Of a DNA stretch of 8,704 bases, positions 1 to 6,643 are shown in pieces; within the stretch, counting starts at the first letter, position 1, and every line of letters begins with the position of its first letter. Below the pieces are notes generated by a model that had not been told where the DNA came from, ran no database searches, and saw only the letters and a program-made list of their open reading frames with translations. A program made the translations under genes and the position numbers. The DNA comes from JANNOG01 sp050329415 (GTDB lineage Bacteria > Actinomycetota > Actinomycetes > Actinomycetales > JBBAYJ01): assembly GCA_050329415.1 (NCBI GenBank), contig JBHJOS010000099.1, forward strand, positions 1-8,704. Reading direction: 5' to 3'.

Positions 1-259
1 CTCGTCGACACCGACCACGCCGGCCGACCCCGTCGTCGCGGCCGCGCCGGATCCCGTGGCGGCGGCCGACGACCTCGTCGTCATCGACGGCATCGGACCC
101 AAGATCGCTGCCGCGCTCACGGCCAGCGGGGTCAGCTCATTCGCCGCGCTCGCCGCCACCTCACCGGAGCGGCTGCGTGAGGTCCTCGCCGAGCACGGGC
201 TGCGGTTCGCACCGACCCTCGAGACCTGGCCCACGCAGGCTCGCGCCCGGCTCGCCTGA
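1..259 (+). CDS. C-terminal end of a helix-hairpin-helix protein (5' end outside window)
   Basis: The frame is open from base 2 to TGA 257-259, so this is the last 85 codons of a longer gene. The first ~20 visible residues are rich in Pro, Ala and Thr and look like a linker. They are followed by a compact domain starting DDLVVIDGIGPKIAAAL, where IDGIGPKIA is a classic helix-hairpin-helix turn, then a second helical repeat (GVSSFAALAATSPERLREVL). Such C-terminal domains occur in proteins annotated as predicted flap-endonuclease-like or helix-hairpin-helix proteins, and generally mediate sequence-independent DNA binding or protein contact. The N-terminal part, which would name the protein, is missing. 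GTG 56 is an internal Val codon rather than the likely start, because the open frame continues upstream. The gene converges with the PH-domain gene. A 19-base tandem duplication covers its stop codon. Confidence 0.75.
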   Translation, partial: SSTPTTPADPVVAAAPDPVAAADDLVVIDGIGPKIAAALTASGVSSFAALAATSPERLREVLAEHGLRFAPTLETWPTQARARLA

Positions 260-281
260 CGCCGCCCGGCTCGCCTGACGC
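244..281. repeat. 19-base tandem duplication across a stop codon
   Basis: Bases 244-262 (CGCCCGGCTCGCCTGACGC) are repeated perfectly at 263-281, with two further matching bases. The first copy contains the last codons and the TGA of the helix-hairpin-helix gene; the second copy carries the same TGA out of frame. This looks like a recent slippage duplication with no effect on the protein. Confidence 0.8.
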
Positions 282-282
282 C

Positions 283-312
283 GAGCGCCGGCCTGTCTCA
301 GGGGCCGGGCTC
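283..312. terminator. GC hairpin between convergent genes, possible bidirectional terminator
   Basis: GAGC(283-286), a bulged G287 and CCGGCC(288-293) pair with GGCCGG(303-308) and GCTC(309-312). The stem is 10 bp with one bulge and a 9-base loop. It sits just after the helix-hairpin-helix stop and over the stop codon of the PH-domain gene, where a shared terminator is expected. There is no T-tract on either strand, so an intrinsic terminator is only a guess; GC-rich sequence forms such stems by chance fairly often. Confidence 0.35.
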
Positions 313-768
313 GCGGGCGTGCAGCTCGACGAGGGTGGCGAGGCGGTCCGCCTCGCGCCGGGCGAAGGTGCCGTCCGCCTGCTGGATCGCCATGACGTTC
401 GCGGTCGTCCCGTCGTCGAGGTCCAACTGCGCCCACGTCGAGTCCCGGCCGAACGACACCGACACGATCGCCCGCCACGGGTACCGGCGGACCTGGACGA
501 GGTTGCGGACGGTCAGGCCCTCCTCGTCGGGCAGGGCCGACACCCGGGCGAACCTGCTGAGCAGCAGGACCAGCACGGCCGCGAAGGCCAGGAACGCCAG
601 CCGGTCGCCGACGCTCGCTCCCGGATAGGCCGCCGCCACCGCGACGAACACGCCGCCGCCGGCCGCCGCCACCGCCCACGGCACCCACCGGCCCCAGCGC
701 GGCCGGAACGGCTGGTGCAGCCGCGCCCGCAGTCGCGCCCGCTCGTCGTCGCGCGGATCGGCGGTCAC
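298..768 (-). CDS. small membrane protein with bacterial PH domain
   Basis: 156 aa from GTG 768, whose GTG overlaps the hisG stop (GTGA), so translation is probably coupled to hisG. The longer open frame upstream (to 882) lies inside hisG and is not used. Residues 1-27 are charged and Arg-rich. Two hydrophobic segments follow, about 28-48 (VPWAVAAAGGGVFVAVAAAY) and 56-71 (LAFLAFAAVLVLLL), giving a two-helix hairpin in the membrane. The rest, about 75-150, is a beta-rich domain (LTVRNLVQVRRYPWRAIVSV) matching the pattern of actinobacterial bacterial-PH-domain proteins (bPH_6-like). Such proteins are commonly found directly after hisG in actinobacteria. The function is unknown, and I see no sign of a role in histidine synthesis. 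The identification is by pattern and context. Confidence 0.85.
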   Translation of the reverse strand: MTADPRDDERARLRARLHQPFRPRWGRWVPWAVAAAGGGVFVAVAAAYPGASVGDRLAFLAFAAVLVLLLSRFARVSALPDEEGLTVRNLVQVRRYPWRAIVSVSFGRDSTWAQLDLDDGTTANVMAIQQADGTFARREADRLATLVELHAREPGP

Positions 769-1625
769 AGCCGGCAGGCGTGGATCTCGGTGACAAGGAT
801 GGCGCGGGCGCCAACGTCCCACAGCTCGTCCATCACCCGGTTGGTGTCCCCGCGGGGCACCATGGCCCGCACCGCGGACCACCCGGAGTCGTGCAGCGAC
901 GAGACCGTCGGCGACTCCAGTCCCGGAGTGATAGCAACGGCCTTCTCGACCAGGTCGGTCGGGATGTCGTAGTCCATGAGGACGTACCGGCGGGCCACGA
1001 GAACCCCGGAGATGCGCCGCAGCATGACGTCGAGGCGGGGGTGCCGCGGCCGGTCCCGGGCCACGACGAGCACGGCCTCGCTACGCAGGATGGGCTCGCC
1101 GACGACCTCGAGCCCGGCGGTGCGCAAGGTGGTGCCGGTCGAGACGACGTCGGCGACCGCGTCGGCCACTCCGAGGCTCACCGCGGACTCCACGGCGCCG
1201 TCGAGGCCGACCACCGTGGCGTCGAGCCCGTGCTCGGCCAGCCACGCCCGCAGCAGGCCCGGGTAGGCGGTGGCGACGCGTCGCCCGGCGAGATCGGTGA
1301 GCGACGACAGCGTCCCCGGCACCGCGGCCACCCGGAACGCCGACGCCCCGAACCCCAGCTCCAGCACCTCCTCGGCCGGCGCCCCGGAGTCCAGCAGCAG
1401 GTCGCGCCCGGTGATCCCGGCGTCCAGGGTCCCCGACCCGACGTACACGGCGATGTCGCGGGGTCGGAGGAAGAAGAACTCGACGTCGTTGGCCGGGTCG
1501 ACGAGGACGAGCTCCTTGGGGTCGCGCCGGCGCCGGTAGCCGGCCTCGGCGAGGGTGTCGACCGCCGTCTCCGACAGGGCGCCCTTGTTGGGCACGGCGA
1601 TGCGCAGGGTCGGCCGGGGATCCAT
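765..1625 (-). CDS. hisG: ATP phosphoribosyltransferase HisG, long form
   Basis: 286 aa, ATG 1625 to TGA 765. It catalyses the first, feedback-inhibited step of histidine synthesis, joining ATP and PRPP to give N1-phosphoribosyl-ATP. The N-terminus LRIAVPNKGALSE (7-19) is the standard HisG start. The phosphoribosyltransferase loop is at about 155-170 (DAVADVVSTGTTLR), binding PRPP. Residues about 211-286, including ITPGLESPTVSSL (232-244) and a ferredoxin-like tail ending VTEIHACRL, form the C-terminal histidine-binding regulatory domain. This is the long homohexameric form that does not need HisZ. There is no Shine-Dalgarno; TACCCT lies 7 bases before ATG, suggesting a leaderless message. 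The PH-domain gene is coupled downstream. hisE, usually just upstream, is about 6.9 kb away at the window's right edge on the same strand. Confidence 0.97.
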   Translation of the reverse strand: MDPRPTLRIAVPNKGALSETAVDTLAEAGYRRRRDPKELVLVDPANDVEFFFLRPRDIAVYVGSGTLDAGITGRDLLLDSGAPAEEVLELGFGASAFRVAAVPGTLSSLTDLAGRRVATAYPGLLRAWLAEHGLDATVVGLDGAVESAVSLGVADAVADVVSTGTTLRTAGLEVVGEPILRSEAVLVVARDRPRHPRLDVMLRRISGVLVARRYVLMDYDIPTDLVEKAVAITPGLESPTVSSLHDSGWSAVRAMVPRGDTNRVMDELWDVGARAILVTEIHACRL

Positions 1626-1632
1626 CGGGTGG

Positions 1633-1638
1633 AGGGTA
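1633..1638 (-). promoter_or_regulatory. putative -10 element of hisG (leaderless)
   Basis: On the minus strand TACCCT fits the actinobacterial -10 pattern TANNNT and ends 7 bases before the hisG ATG. Transcription would begin at or beside the start codon. No clear -35 box is visible and no Shine-Dalgarno precedes the ATG. Confidence 0.5.
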
Positions 1639-1663
1639 CGCCGCGACCGGCCCGCCCCGGCCT

Positions 1664-1681
1664 CGGGAGCAGCGTCTCCCG
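1664..1681. promoter_or_regulatory. perfect inverted repeat abutting the asnO -10, candidate operator
   Basis: CGGGAG(1664-1669) and CTCCCG(1676-1681) form a perfect 6-bp inverted repeat around a 6-base centre. The element lies in the 69-base divergent gap between hisG and asnO and touches the proposed -10 hexamer of asnO. A repressor or activator bound here could control the NAGGN genes, but no regulator gene is in the window and the site was found only by symmetry. Confidence 0.35.
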
Positions 1682-1687
1682 TAGCGT
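1682..1687 (+). promoter_or_regulatory. putative -10 element of asnO (leaderless)
   Basis: TAGCGT matches TANNNT and is followed by exactly 7 bases (GGACATG) and then GTG 1695. Transcription starting at this GTG would give a leaderless message, which agrees with the protein-based choice of GTG over the ATG three bases upstream. No -35 box is recognisable. Confidence 0.5.
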
Positions 1688-1694
1688 GGACATG

Positions 1695-3512
1695 GTGTGC
1701 GGTGTCAGCGGCGAGATCAGGTTCGATCCGACCCCGGCCGACGTCACGGCGGTCGCGGCGATGTGCGAGGCCCAGGCCGCCCGGGGTCCCGACGGCCAGG
1801 GGGTGTGGAGCCAGGGCCGGGTCGCGCTCGGCCACCGCCGGCTGCGGATCATCGACCTGTCGGACCACGGGGCGCAGCCGATGGTCGACGCCGAACTCGG
1901 CCTGGCCCTGGTCTTCAACGGCTGCGTCTACAACTACCGGGAGCTGCGCGACGAGCTGGCCGGCCACGGGTACCGGTTCTTCTCGACCTCCGACACCGAG
2001 GTGATCCTCAAGGCGTACCACCGGTGGGGCGTCGACTGCGTCCGGCGGTTCCACGGGATGTTCGCCTTCGTGATCCACGAGCGCGACACCGGCGTGGTCG
2101 TCGCCGCCCGGGACCGGCTCGGCGTCAAGCCGCTGTACCTGGACGGGACACCGGCCCGGCTGCGGTTCGCGTCGTCGCTGCCGGCGCTGGTGCGGGCGGG
2201 GCGCACGGACGGCTCGCTCGACACCTCGGTGGACCCGGTCGCCCTGCACCACTACCTCAGCTGGCACGCCGTGGTACCAGCGCCCCGGACGATGCTGCGC
2301 GGCGTCCGCAAGCTGCCGCCCGCCACGGTCGCGGTGTGGCAGCCCGACGGCAGCCGGCAGGACCACCGCTACTGGGCCCCCGACTACGTCCGCGACCCCG
2401 ACCGCGCGGGCTGGTCGGACGAGGACTGGACCGACGCGGTGCTCGACGCCCTGCGGGTCGCGGTGCGCCGACGGATGGTGGCCGACGTGCCGGTCGGCGT
2501 GCTGCTGAGCGGCGGCGTCGATTCCAGCCTGGTGGTCGGCCTCCTGGCGGAGCAGGGCCAGCGCGGTCTGGCGACGTTCAGCATCGGCTTTGAGTCGGCC
2601 GGGGGCCGGGCCGGCGACGAGTTCCGCTGGTCCGACGTTGTCGCCGAGCGGTTCGCCACCGACCACCACCGGATCCGGGTCGGTTCCGACGAGCTGGCGG
2701 GCGACCTCGACGCGACGGTCGCGGCCATGAGCGAGCCGATGGTGAGCCACGACGTCGTCGCGTTCCACCTCCTGTCGCGCGAGGTGAGCCGCCACATCAC
2801 CGTCGTACAGTCCGGGCAGGGAGCCGACGAGGTGTTCGCCGGCTACCACTGGTACCCGCCGATGGCGGAGGTATCTGCGGCCGACGCGCCGGCCCGCTAC
2901 GCCACCGCCTTCTTCGACCGCGACCACGAGGCGATGCGCGAGGTCCTCGCCCCGCAGCTGTGGGAGGCCGGTGGCGAGGACTTCGCCGGGGACGGCCCCT
3001 CGATGCGCCTCGTCGCCGACCACCTCGCGCGGCCCGGCGCGGCCACCGCGGTCGACGCGGCGCTGCGTCTCGACACCGAGGTCATGCTGGTCGACGACCC
3101 GGTGAAGCGGGTCGACAACATGACGATGGCCTGGGGTCTGGAGGCCCGCGTTCCCTTCCTCGACCACGAGCTCGTCGAGCTCGCCGCCGCCTGCCCGCCC
3201 GAGCTCAAGCTCGCCGACGGCGGCAAGGGCGTGCTCAAGGCCGCCGCCCGCCGCGTCATACCCCGCGAGGTGATCGATCGCCCGAAAGGGTACTTCCCCG
3301 TGCCCGCCATCACCCACCTCGAGGGCAAGGTGCTCGACGTCGTCCGCGACGCCCTGCACTCCCCCGCCGCAGCGGGGCGCGGGCTGTTCCGCCCCGAGTA
3401 CGTCGCCGCGCTGCTCGGCGACCCCAATGCCGGGCTCACCCCGCTGGGCGGGAACCGGCTGTGGCAGCTCGGCCTGCTCGAGTGGTGGCTGCAGAGCCAC
3501 GAGGTCGGGTGA
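1695..3512 (+). CDS. asnO: N-acetylglutaminylglutamine amidotransferase (asparagine-synthase family)
   Basis: 605 aa. Predicted to use glutamine nitrogen and ATP to convert N-acetylglutaminylglutamine to its amide, the osmoprotectant NAGGN. Residues 1-210 are a class II glutaminase domain: catalytic Cys2 (MCGVSGEIRF), HRRLRIIDLS (48-56), FNGCVYNY (74-81), Asp100 in STSDTE and RDRLGVKPLY (139-148). The ATP-dependent domain has the PP-loop LSGGVDSS (271-278) and SGQGADEVFAGY (373-384). GTG 1695 is chosen because Cys must be residue 2 and become the N-terminus after Met removal; ATG 1692 would give Met-Val-Cys. FNGCVYNY rather than NGEIYN, with ngg and an M42 gene behind it, separates it from ordinary AsnB. 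The gene overlaps ngg by GTGA. A true asparagine synthetase is unlikely given this context. Confidence 0.93.
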   Translation: MCGVSGEIRFDPTPADVTAVAAMCEAQAARGPDGQGVWSQGRVALGHRRLRIIDLSDHGAQPMVDAELGLALVFNGCVYNYRELRDELAGHGYRFFSTSDTEVILKAYHRWGVDCVRRFHGMFAFVIHERDTGVVVAARDRLGVKPLYLDGTPARLRFASSLPALVRAGRTDGSLDTSVDPVALHHYLSWHAVVPAPRTMLRGVRKLPPATVAVWQPDGSRQDHRYWAPDYVRDPDRAGWSDEDWTDAVLDALRVAVRRRMVADVPVGVLLSGGVDSSLVVGLLAEQGQRGLATFSIGFESAGGRAGDEFRWSDVVAERFATDHHRIRVGSDELAGDLDATVAAMSEPMVSHDVVAFHLLSREVSRHITVVQSGQGADEVFAGYHWYPPMAEVSAADAPARYATAFFDRDHEAMREVLAPQLWEAGGEDFAGDGPSMRLVADHLARPGAATAVDAALRLDTEVMLVDDPVKRVDNMTMAWGLEARVPFLDHELVELAAACPPELKLADGGKGVLKAAARRVIPREVIDRPKGYFPVPAITHLEGKVLDVVRDALHSPAAAGRGLFRPEYVAALLGDPNAGLTPLGGNRLWQLGLLEWWLQSHEVG

Positions 3513-5269
3513 GGCCGGTGACCCCCGCGTCCCGGCGCCGACGGCCCACCGCCCGGACCCGCCAGTCCGTCTCGTCCCGCCCCTGGGAGCGGATGCCGGC
3601 GCAGCTGCGTTCCCGGATGCGCGGCAACGCCTACGTCGACATGGGCTGGGGGCGGATCGTCTTCGGCCAGACCTTCGCCACGCTGCCGGACATCGTCGAC
3701 GTCCTGCGCGCCGAGGCTGCCGGCCGGCGCGACATCTGCATCTACCCGCCGGCCCACCAGGTGCTCGTCGGGATCGCGCCGAGCGAGCTGTTCGTCGACC
3801 CCTCCTACGTCATGCGGCTGCCGCTGCACCGGTACCGCCCGCCCGAGCGGCGGCCCCGGGACGTGCTGATCCGGACCGCGGGCGCCCGCGAGGAGCTCGT
3901 CACGGCGAGCCGCATCTGCGCCGCGGTCGGCATGGTGACGGGCGACGTCGACGTCATGTGGGCCAACCAGCGGACCCGGACGTTCAGCCATCTGGTGGCT
4001 CAGGACACCCTGACGGGCGACATCGTCGGCTCGGTCACCGGGGTCGACCACGTCCTCGCCTTCGGCGACCCCGACGGCGGTACGAGCCTGTGGTGCCTGG
4101 CCGTCGACCCGCAGGCGCGGGTGCCCGGGGTCGGCGAGGCGCTGGTGCGCACCCTGGCCGAGCGCTACCACGCCCGGGGGCGGCAGTACCTCGACCTCTC
4201 AGTCATGCACGACAACGCCTCGGCGATGGCGCTGTACGAGAAGCTCGGCTTCCGGCGCAGCGCGGCCGTGTGTGTCAAGCGCAAGAACCCGATCAACGAG
4301 CCGCTCTTCGCTCCGCGCCCGCCCGGCCTGGACGCCCTCAACCCGTACGCGGCGATCATCGCCGAGGAGGCGCTGCGGCGGGGCGTCACCGTGGAGGTGA
4401 CCGACGCGGCGTCCGGGGAGATGCGCCTGTCACTGGGCGGCCGGGTCGTCCTGACCCGGGAGTCCTTGTCGGAGCTCACCACCGCCGTGGCGATGAGCCG
4501 CTGCGACGACAAGCGCGTCACCCGGCGGCTGCTCGCGAGGGCCGGGATCCCGGTGCCGGACGGGCTGGAGCTGGCTGACGGCCGGGTCGACGACGCGGCC
4601 GCCGCGTTCCTCGCCCGCCACGGCGAGGTCGTCGTCAAGCCCGCCCGGGGCGAGCAGGGGCGGGGCATCACGGTCGGGGTCCGTGACGCCGGGGAGCTGG
4701 CGGCTGCGGCCGAGGCGGCGCACCGGTTCTGCCCCGACGTCCTCGTCGAGCAGCGGGTGGCGGGCGAGGACCTGCGCGTCGTCGTCATCGACGGCGAGGC
4801 CGTCGCCGCCGCGGTGCGCCGACCCGCCGCCGTCGTCGGCACCGGCCGGGACACCGTGCGCGACCTCGTGGTCCGGCAGTCCCGCCGCCGCGAGCGGGCG
4901 ACCGGCGGGGAGTCCCGCATCCCCCTCGACGCCACCACGGAGGCCGTGGTGGCAGACGCGGGGTACGCGATGGACGACGTCCTGCCCGAGGGCGAGATCC
5001 TGGAGGTCCGCCGGACCGCCAACCTCCACACCGGCGGCACGATCCTCGACGTCACGGCCGAGCTGCACCCCGACCTGGCGGCCGCAGCGGTGCAGGCCGC
5101 GGAGGTCATCGGGATGCCGGTGGTGGGGCTGGACTTCATGGTCGGGTCGGTGTCCGGGCCCGACTTCGTCGTCATCGAGGCGAACGAGCGGCCCGGCCTG
5201 GCCAACCACGAGCCGCAACCCACTGCCCAGCGCTTCCTCGACCTGCTGTTCCCGGTCTCGGCGCGCTGA
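3509..5269 (+). CDS. ngg: N-acetylglutaminylglutamine synthetase (GNAT + ATP-grasp)
   Basis: 586 aa from GTG 3509, which overlaps the asnO stop (GTGA); GTG 3518, with GGTGAGG just upstream, is an equally possible start giving 583 aa. The enzyme is expected to build N-acetylglutaminylglutamine from two glutamines, acetyl-CoA and ATP. Residues 1-40 are basic and likely disordered. A GNAT acetyltransferase domain spans about 118-258: SLWCLAVDPQ (193-202), the acetyl-CoA loop RVPGVG (204-209), DLSVMHDNASAMALYEKLGF (229-248) and VKRKNPINEPLF (256-267). An ATP-grasp ligase domain follows, about 330-586: VVVKPARGEQGRGI (374-387), LDFMVG (541-546) and the metal-binding VIEANERPGLANHEP (555-569). This domain pair in one chain, directly behind the amidotransferase, is diagnostic of the NAGGN trio. 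Both domains look intact. Confidence 0.95.
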   Translation: MRPVTPASRRRRPTARTRQSVSSRPWERMPAQLRSRMRGNAYVDMGWGRIVFGQTFATLPDIVDVLRAEAAGRRDICIYPPAHQVLVGIAPSELFVDPSYVMRLPLHRYRPPERRPRDVLIRTAGAREELVTASRICAAVGMVTGDVDVMWANQRTRTFSHLVAQDTLTGDIVGSVTGVDHVLAFGDPDGGTSLWCLAVDPQARVPGVGEALVRTLAERYHARGRQYLDLSVMHDNASAMALYEKLGFRRSAAVCVKRKNPINEPLFAPRPPGLDALNPYAAIIAEEALRRGVTVEVTDAASGEMRLSLGGRVVLTRESLSELTTAVAMSRCDDKRVTRRLLARAGIPVPDGLELADGRVDDAAAAFLARHGEVVVKPARGEQGRGITVGVRDAGELAAAAEAAHRFCPDVLVEQRVAGEDLRVVVIDGEAVAAAVRRPAAVVGTGRDTVRDLVVRQSRRRERATGGESRIPLDATTEAVVADAGYAMDDVLPEGEILEVRRTANLHTGGTILDVTAELHPDLAAAAVQAAEVIGMPVVGLDFMVGSVSGPDFVVIEANERPGLANHEPQPTAQRFLDLLFPVSAR

Positions 5270-5303
5270 ACCGCGCTGCCGCCCGGGCCGGGTCGGAGCC
5301 GCT

Positions 5304-5318
5304 GGGGCACGATGCCCC
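5304..5318. promoter_or_regulatory. short inverted repeat over the M42 gene start region
   Basis: GGGGCA(5304-5309) CGA TGCCCC(5313-5318) is a perfect 6-bp inverted repeat with a 3-base centre, lying over the proposed -10 of the M42 peptidase gene and ending one base before its GTG. It could be an operator, or chance symmetry in a GC-rich promoter. Confidence 0.25.
5308..5313 (+). promoter_or_regulatory. putative -10 element of the M42 peptidase gene
   Basis: CACGAT is a near match to TANNNT and ends 6 bases before GTG 5320. No Shine-Dalgarno precedes the GTG, so the third NAGGN gene may also have its own leaderless transcript besides read-through from ngg, which ends 50 bases upstream. Confidence 0.4.
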
Positions 5319-5319
5319 G

Positions 5320-6528
5320 GTGACCCTCTCCCCCCGTGCCGACGGCGACCGGGACGCCGCCGCCCGCCTCCTCCCGGTCGACGCCCAGTTCCTCCAGGAC
5401 ACCATGCTCGACCTGCTGCGCACCCCCAGCCCGTCCGGGCGTACGGACGCGGTCATGCAGTTGGTCGGGGAGATCGTCACCGACCTCGGCGTCGACCTGA
5501 GCGTCACTCGGCGCGGGATGCTGCGGGCGACCGTGCCGGGGCTGCGAGCGGCCAACAGCCGTGCCGTCGTGGTTCACGCCGACACGATCGGGTGCATGGT
5601 CAAGGACCTCACGCCGAACGGTCGGCTGCAGGTGGTCCCGGTCGGGACGCACTCGGCGCGGTTCTCCGAGGGCGCCCACGTCCAGATCTTCACGGACGAG
5701 ACCGACGTCACGTACACGGGGACGGTGCTGCCGCTGAAGTCCAGCGGCCACACCTTCGGCGACGAGATCGACACCCAGGGAGTCGGGTGGCCCTACGTCG
5801 AGGTGCGGGTCGACGCCCCGGTGACGTCGGGCGAGGACGTCGCCGCCCTCGGGATACAGGTCGGGGACTTCGTGGCCCTCGACGCCTCACCGCAGATCAC
5901 GTCCCTGGGCTATGTGAAGTCCCGGCACCTGGACGACAAGGCGGGGCTCGCGGCGTGCCTCGCCGCACTCAAGGCTGTCGTGGAGTCGCGGGTCGTGCTG
6001 CCGGTGACCGCCCGGCTGCTCGTCACCATCGCCGAGGAGGTCGGGCACGGGGCCACCCACGGCTTCGACACCGGCACGGCCGAGATCGTGGCCGTCGACA
6101 ACGCGGTGGTGGCACCGGGTCAGAGCTCGCGCGAGGACTGCGTCAACGTCGGGATGCTCGACTCGACCGGGCCGTACGACTACCACCTGTCGCGGCGGCT
6201 CGTGGCCCTGGCGAAGCGGCACGGCATCCCGGTGCGCCGCGACGTGTACCGCCACTACCGCTCCGACGCCGCGCCCGCGGTCGAGTCCGGTGTCGAGGCG
6301 CGGACCGCGCTGCTGGGGTTCGGGGTGGACTCCTCGCACGGCCATGAGCGGACCCACCTCGACGGGCTGGTCCACCTGGCGAGCCTGCTGGCGCTGTACC
6401 TGCAGACCGACCTCACGTTCGGCGCGTGGGACCGCCGCGACTCCGGCCCCCTCGGCGACTTCCCGTCGACCAGCGTCCAGCCCGCCCCCCTGGAGCCCAC
6501 CGAGGTCGACCGACGCGGCCAGTCCTGA
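5320..6528 (+). CDS. NAGGN-system M42-family metallopeptidase
   Basis: 402 aa from GTG 5320. This is the third member of the conserved NAGGN trio. M42 enzymes are cytoplasmic di-metal aminopeptidases; the substrate here is not known, and breakdown of NAGGN or its precursor is a natural guess. The M42 metal and catalytic pattern is visible: His86 in VVHADTIG, Asp205 in HLDDKAG (203-209), the Glu pair 239-240 in AEEVGHG, Asp260 in VDNAVVAPGQ and the His-rich SSHGHERTHLDGL (338-350). PVGTHSARFSEGA, LPLKSSGHTFGDEIDTQ and MLDSTGPYDYHL are features I recall as typical of the NAGGN-linked subgroup rather than general M42 enzymes. The usual family start lies near residue 22 (AQFLQDTMLDLL), so about 20 N-terminal residues are extra. 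The C-terminal ~30 residues are Pro-rich and probably disordered. Confidence 0.92.
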   Translation: MTLSPRADGDRDAAARLLPVDAQFLQDTMLDLLRTPSPSGRTDAVMQLVGEIVTDLGVDLSVTRRGMLRATVPGLRAANSRAVVVHADTIGCMVKDLTPNGRLQVVPVGTHSARFSEGAHVQIFTDETDVTYTGTVLPLKSSGHTFGDEIDTQGVGWPYVEVRVDAPVTSGEDVAALGIQVGDFVALDASPQITSLGYVKSRHLDDKAGLAACLAALKAVVESRVVLPVTARLLVTIAEEVGHGATHGFDTGTAEIVAVDNAVVAPGQSSREDCVNVGMLDSTGPYDYHLSRRLVALAKRHGIPVRRDVYRHYRSDAAPAVESGVEARTALLGFGVDSSHGHERTHLDGLVHLASLLALYLQTDLTFGAWDRRDSGPLGDFPSTSVQPAPLEPTEVDRRGQS

Positions 6529-6628
6529 GGGGCGATTGGGCACTTTCACACCCGCACGGGCCCCACTGAAGGGGCGATTGGGCACTTTCACACCCAGGAC
6601 GGAGCCTCGCGGGGCGCGATTGGGCACT
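6529..6628. repeat. three-copy repeat with 42-base period
   Basis: Copies 1 (6529-6553) and 2 (6571-6595) are identical over 25 bases, beginning GGGGCGATTGGGCACTTTCA. A diverged third copy keeps the core GCGATTGGGCACT at 6616-6628. Core starts at 6532, 6574 and 6616 give an exact 42-base spacing twice. The array begins at the base after the M42 stop and fills the gap between two convergent genes. Each copy has G-runs at the start and C-runs at the end but no strong stem. It may be a dispersed intergenic element or part of a termination region; its role is unknown. Confidence 0.8.
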
Positions 6629-6643
6629 GACGCGCCGGGACGG

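Noticed and set aside
780..1691. Plus-strand extension of asnO over hisG
   Set aside because: It is antisense to a clear hisG, and the amidotransferase must begin at the Met-Cys of 1695.
765..3500. 911-codon minus-strand open frame continuing upstream of hisG across asnO
   Set aside because: Only the part from ATG 1625 is HisG. The rest is antisense to asnO, with composition typical of shadow frames in GC-rich DNA and no recognisable domain.
2960..3508. Upstream extension of ngg into asnO
   Set aside because: The sequence is Arg- and Pro-rich shadow of asnO; the coupled GTG at 3509 or the one at 3518 fits the family length.
4165..5751. 528-codon minus-strand open frame under ngg and the M42 gene
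   Set aside because: Low-complexity Ser/Arg/Thr composition, no motif, and antisense to two well-identified genes.
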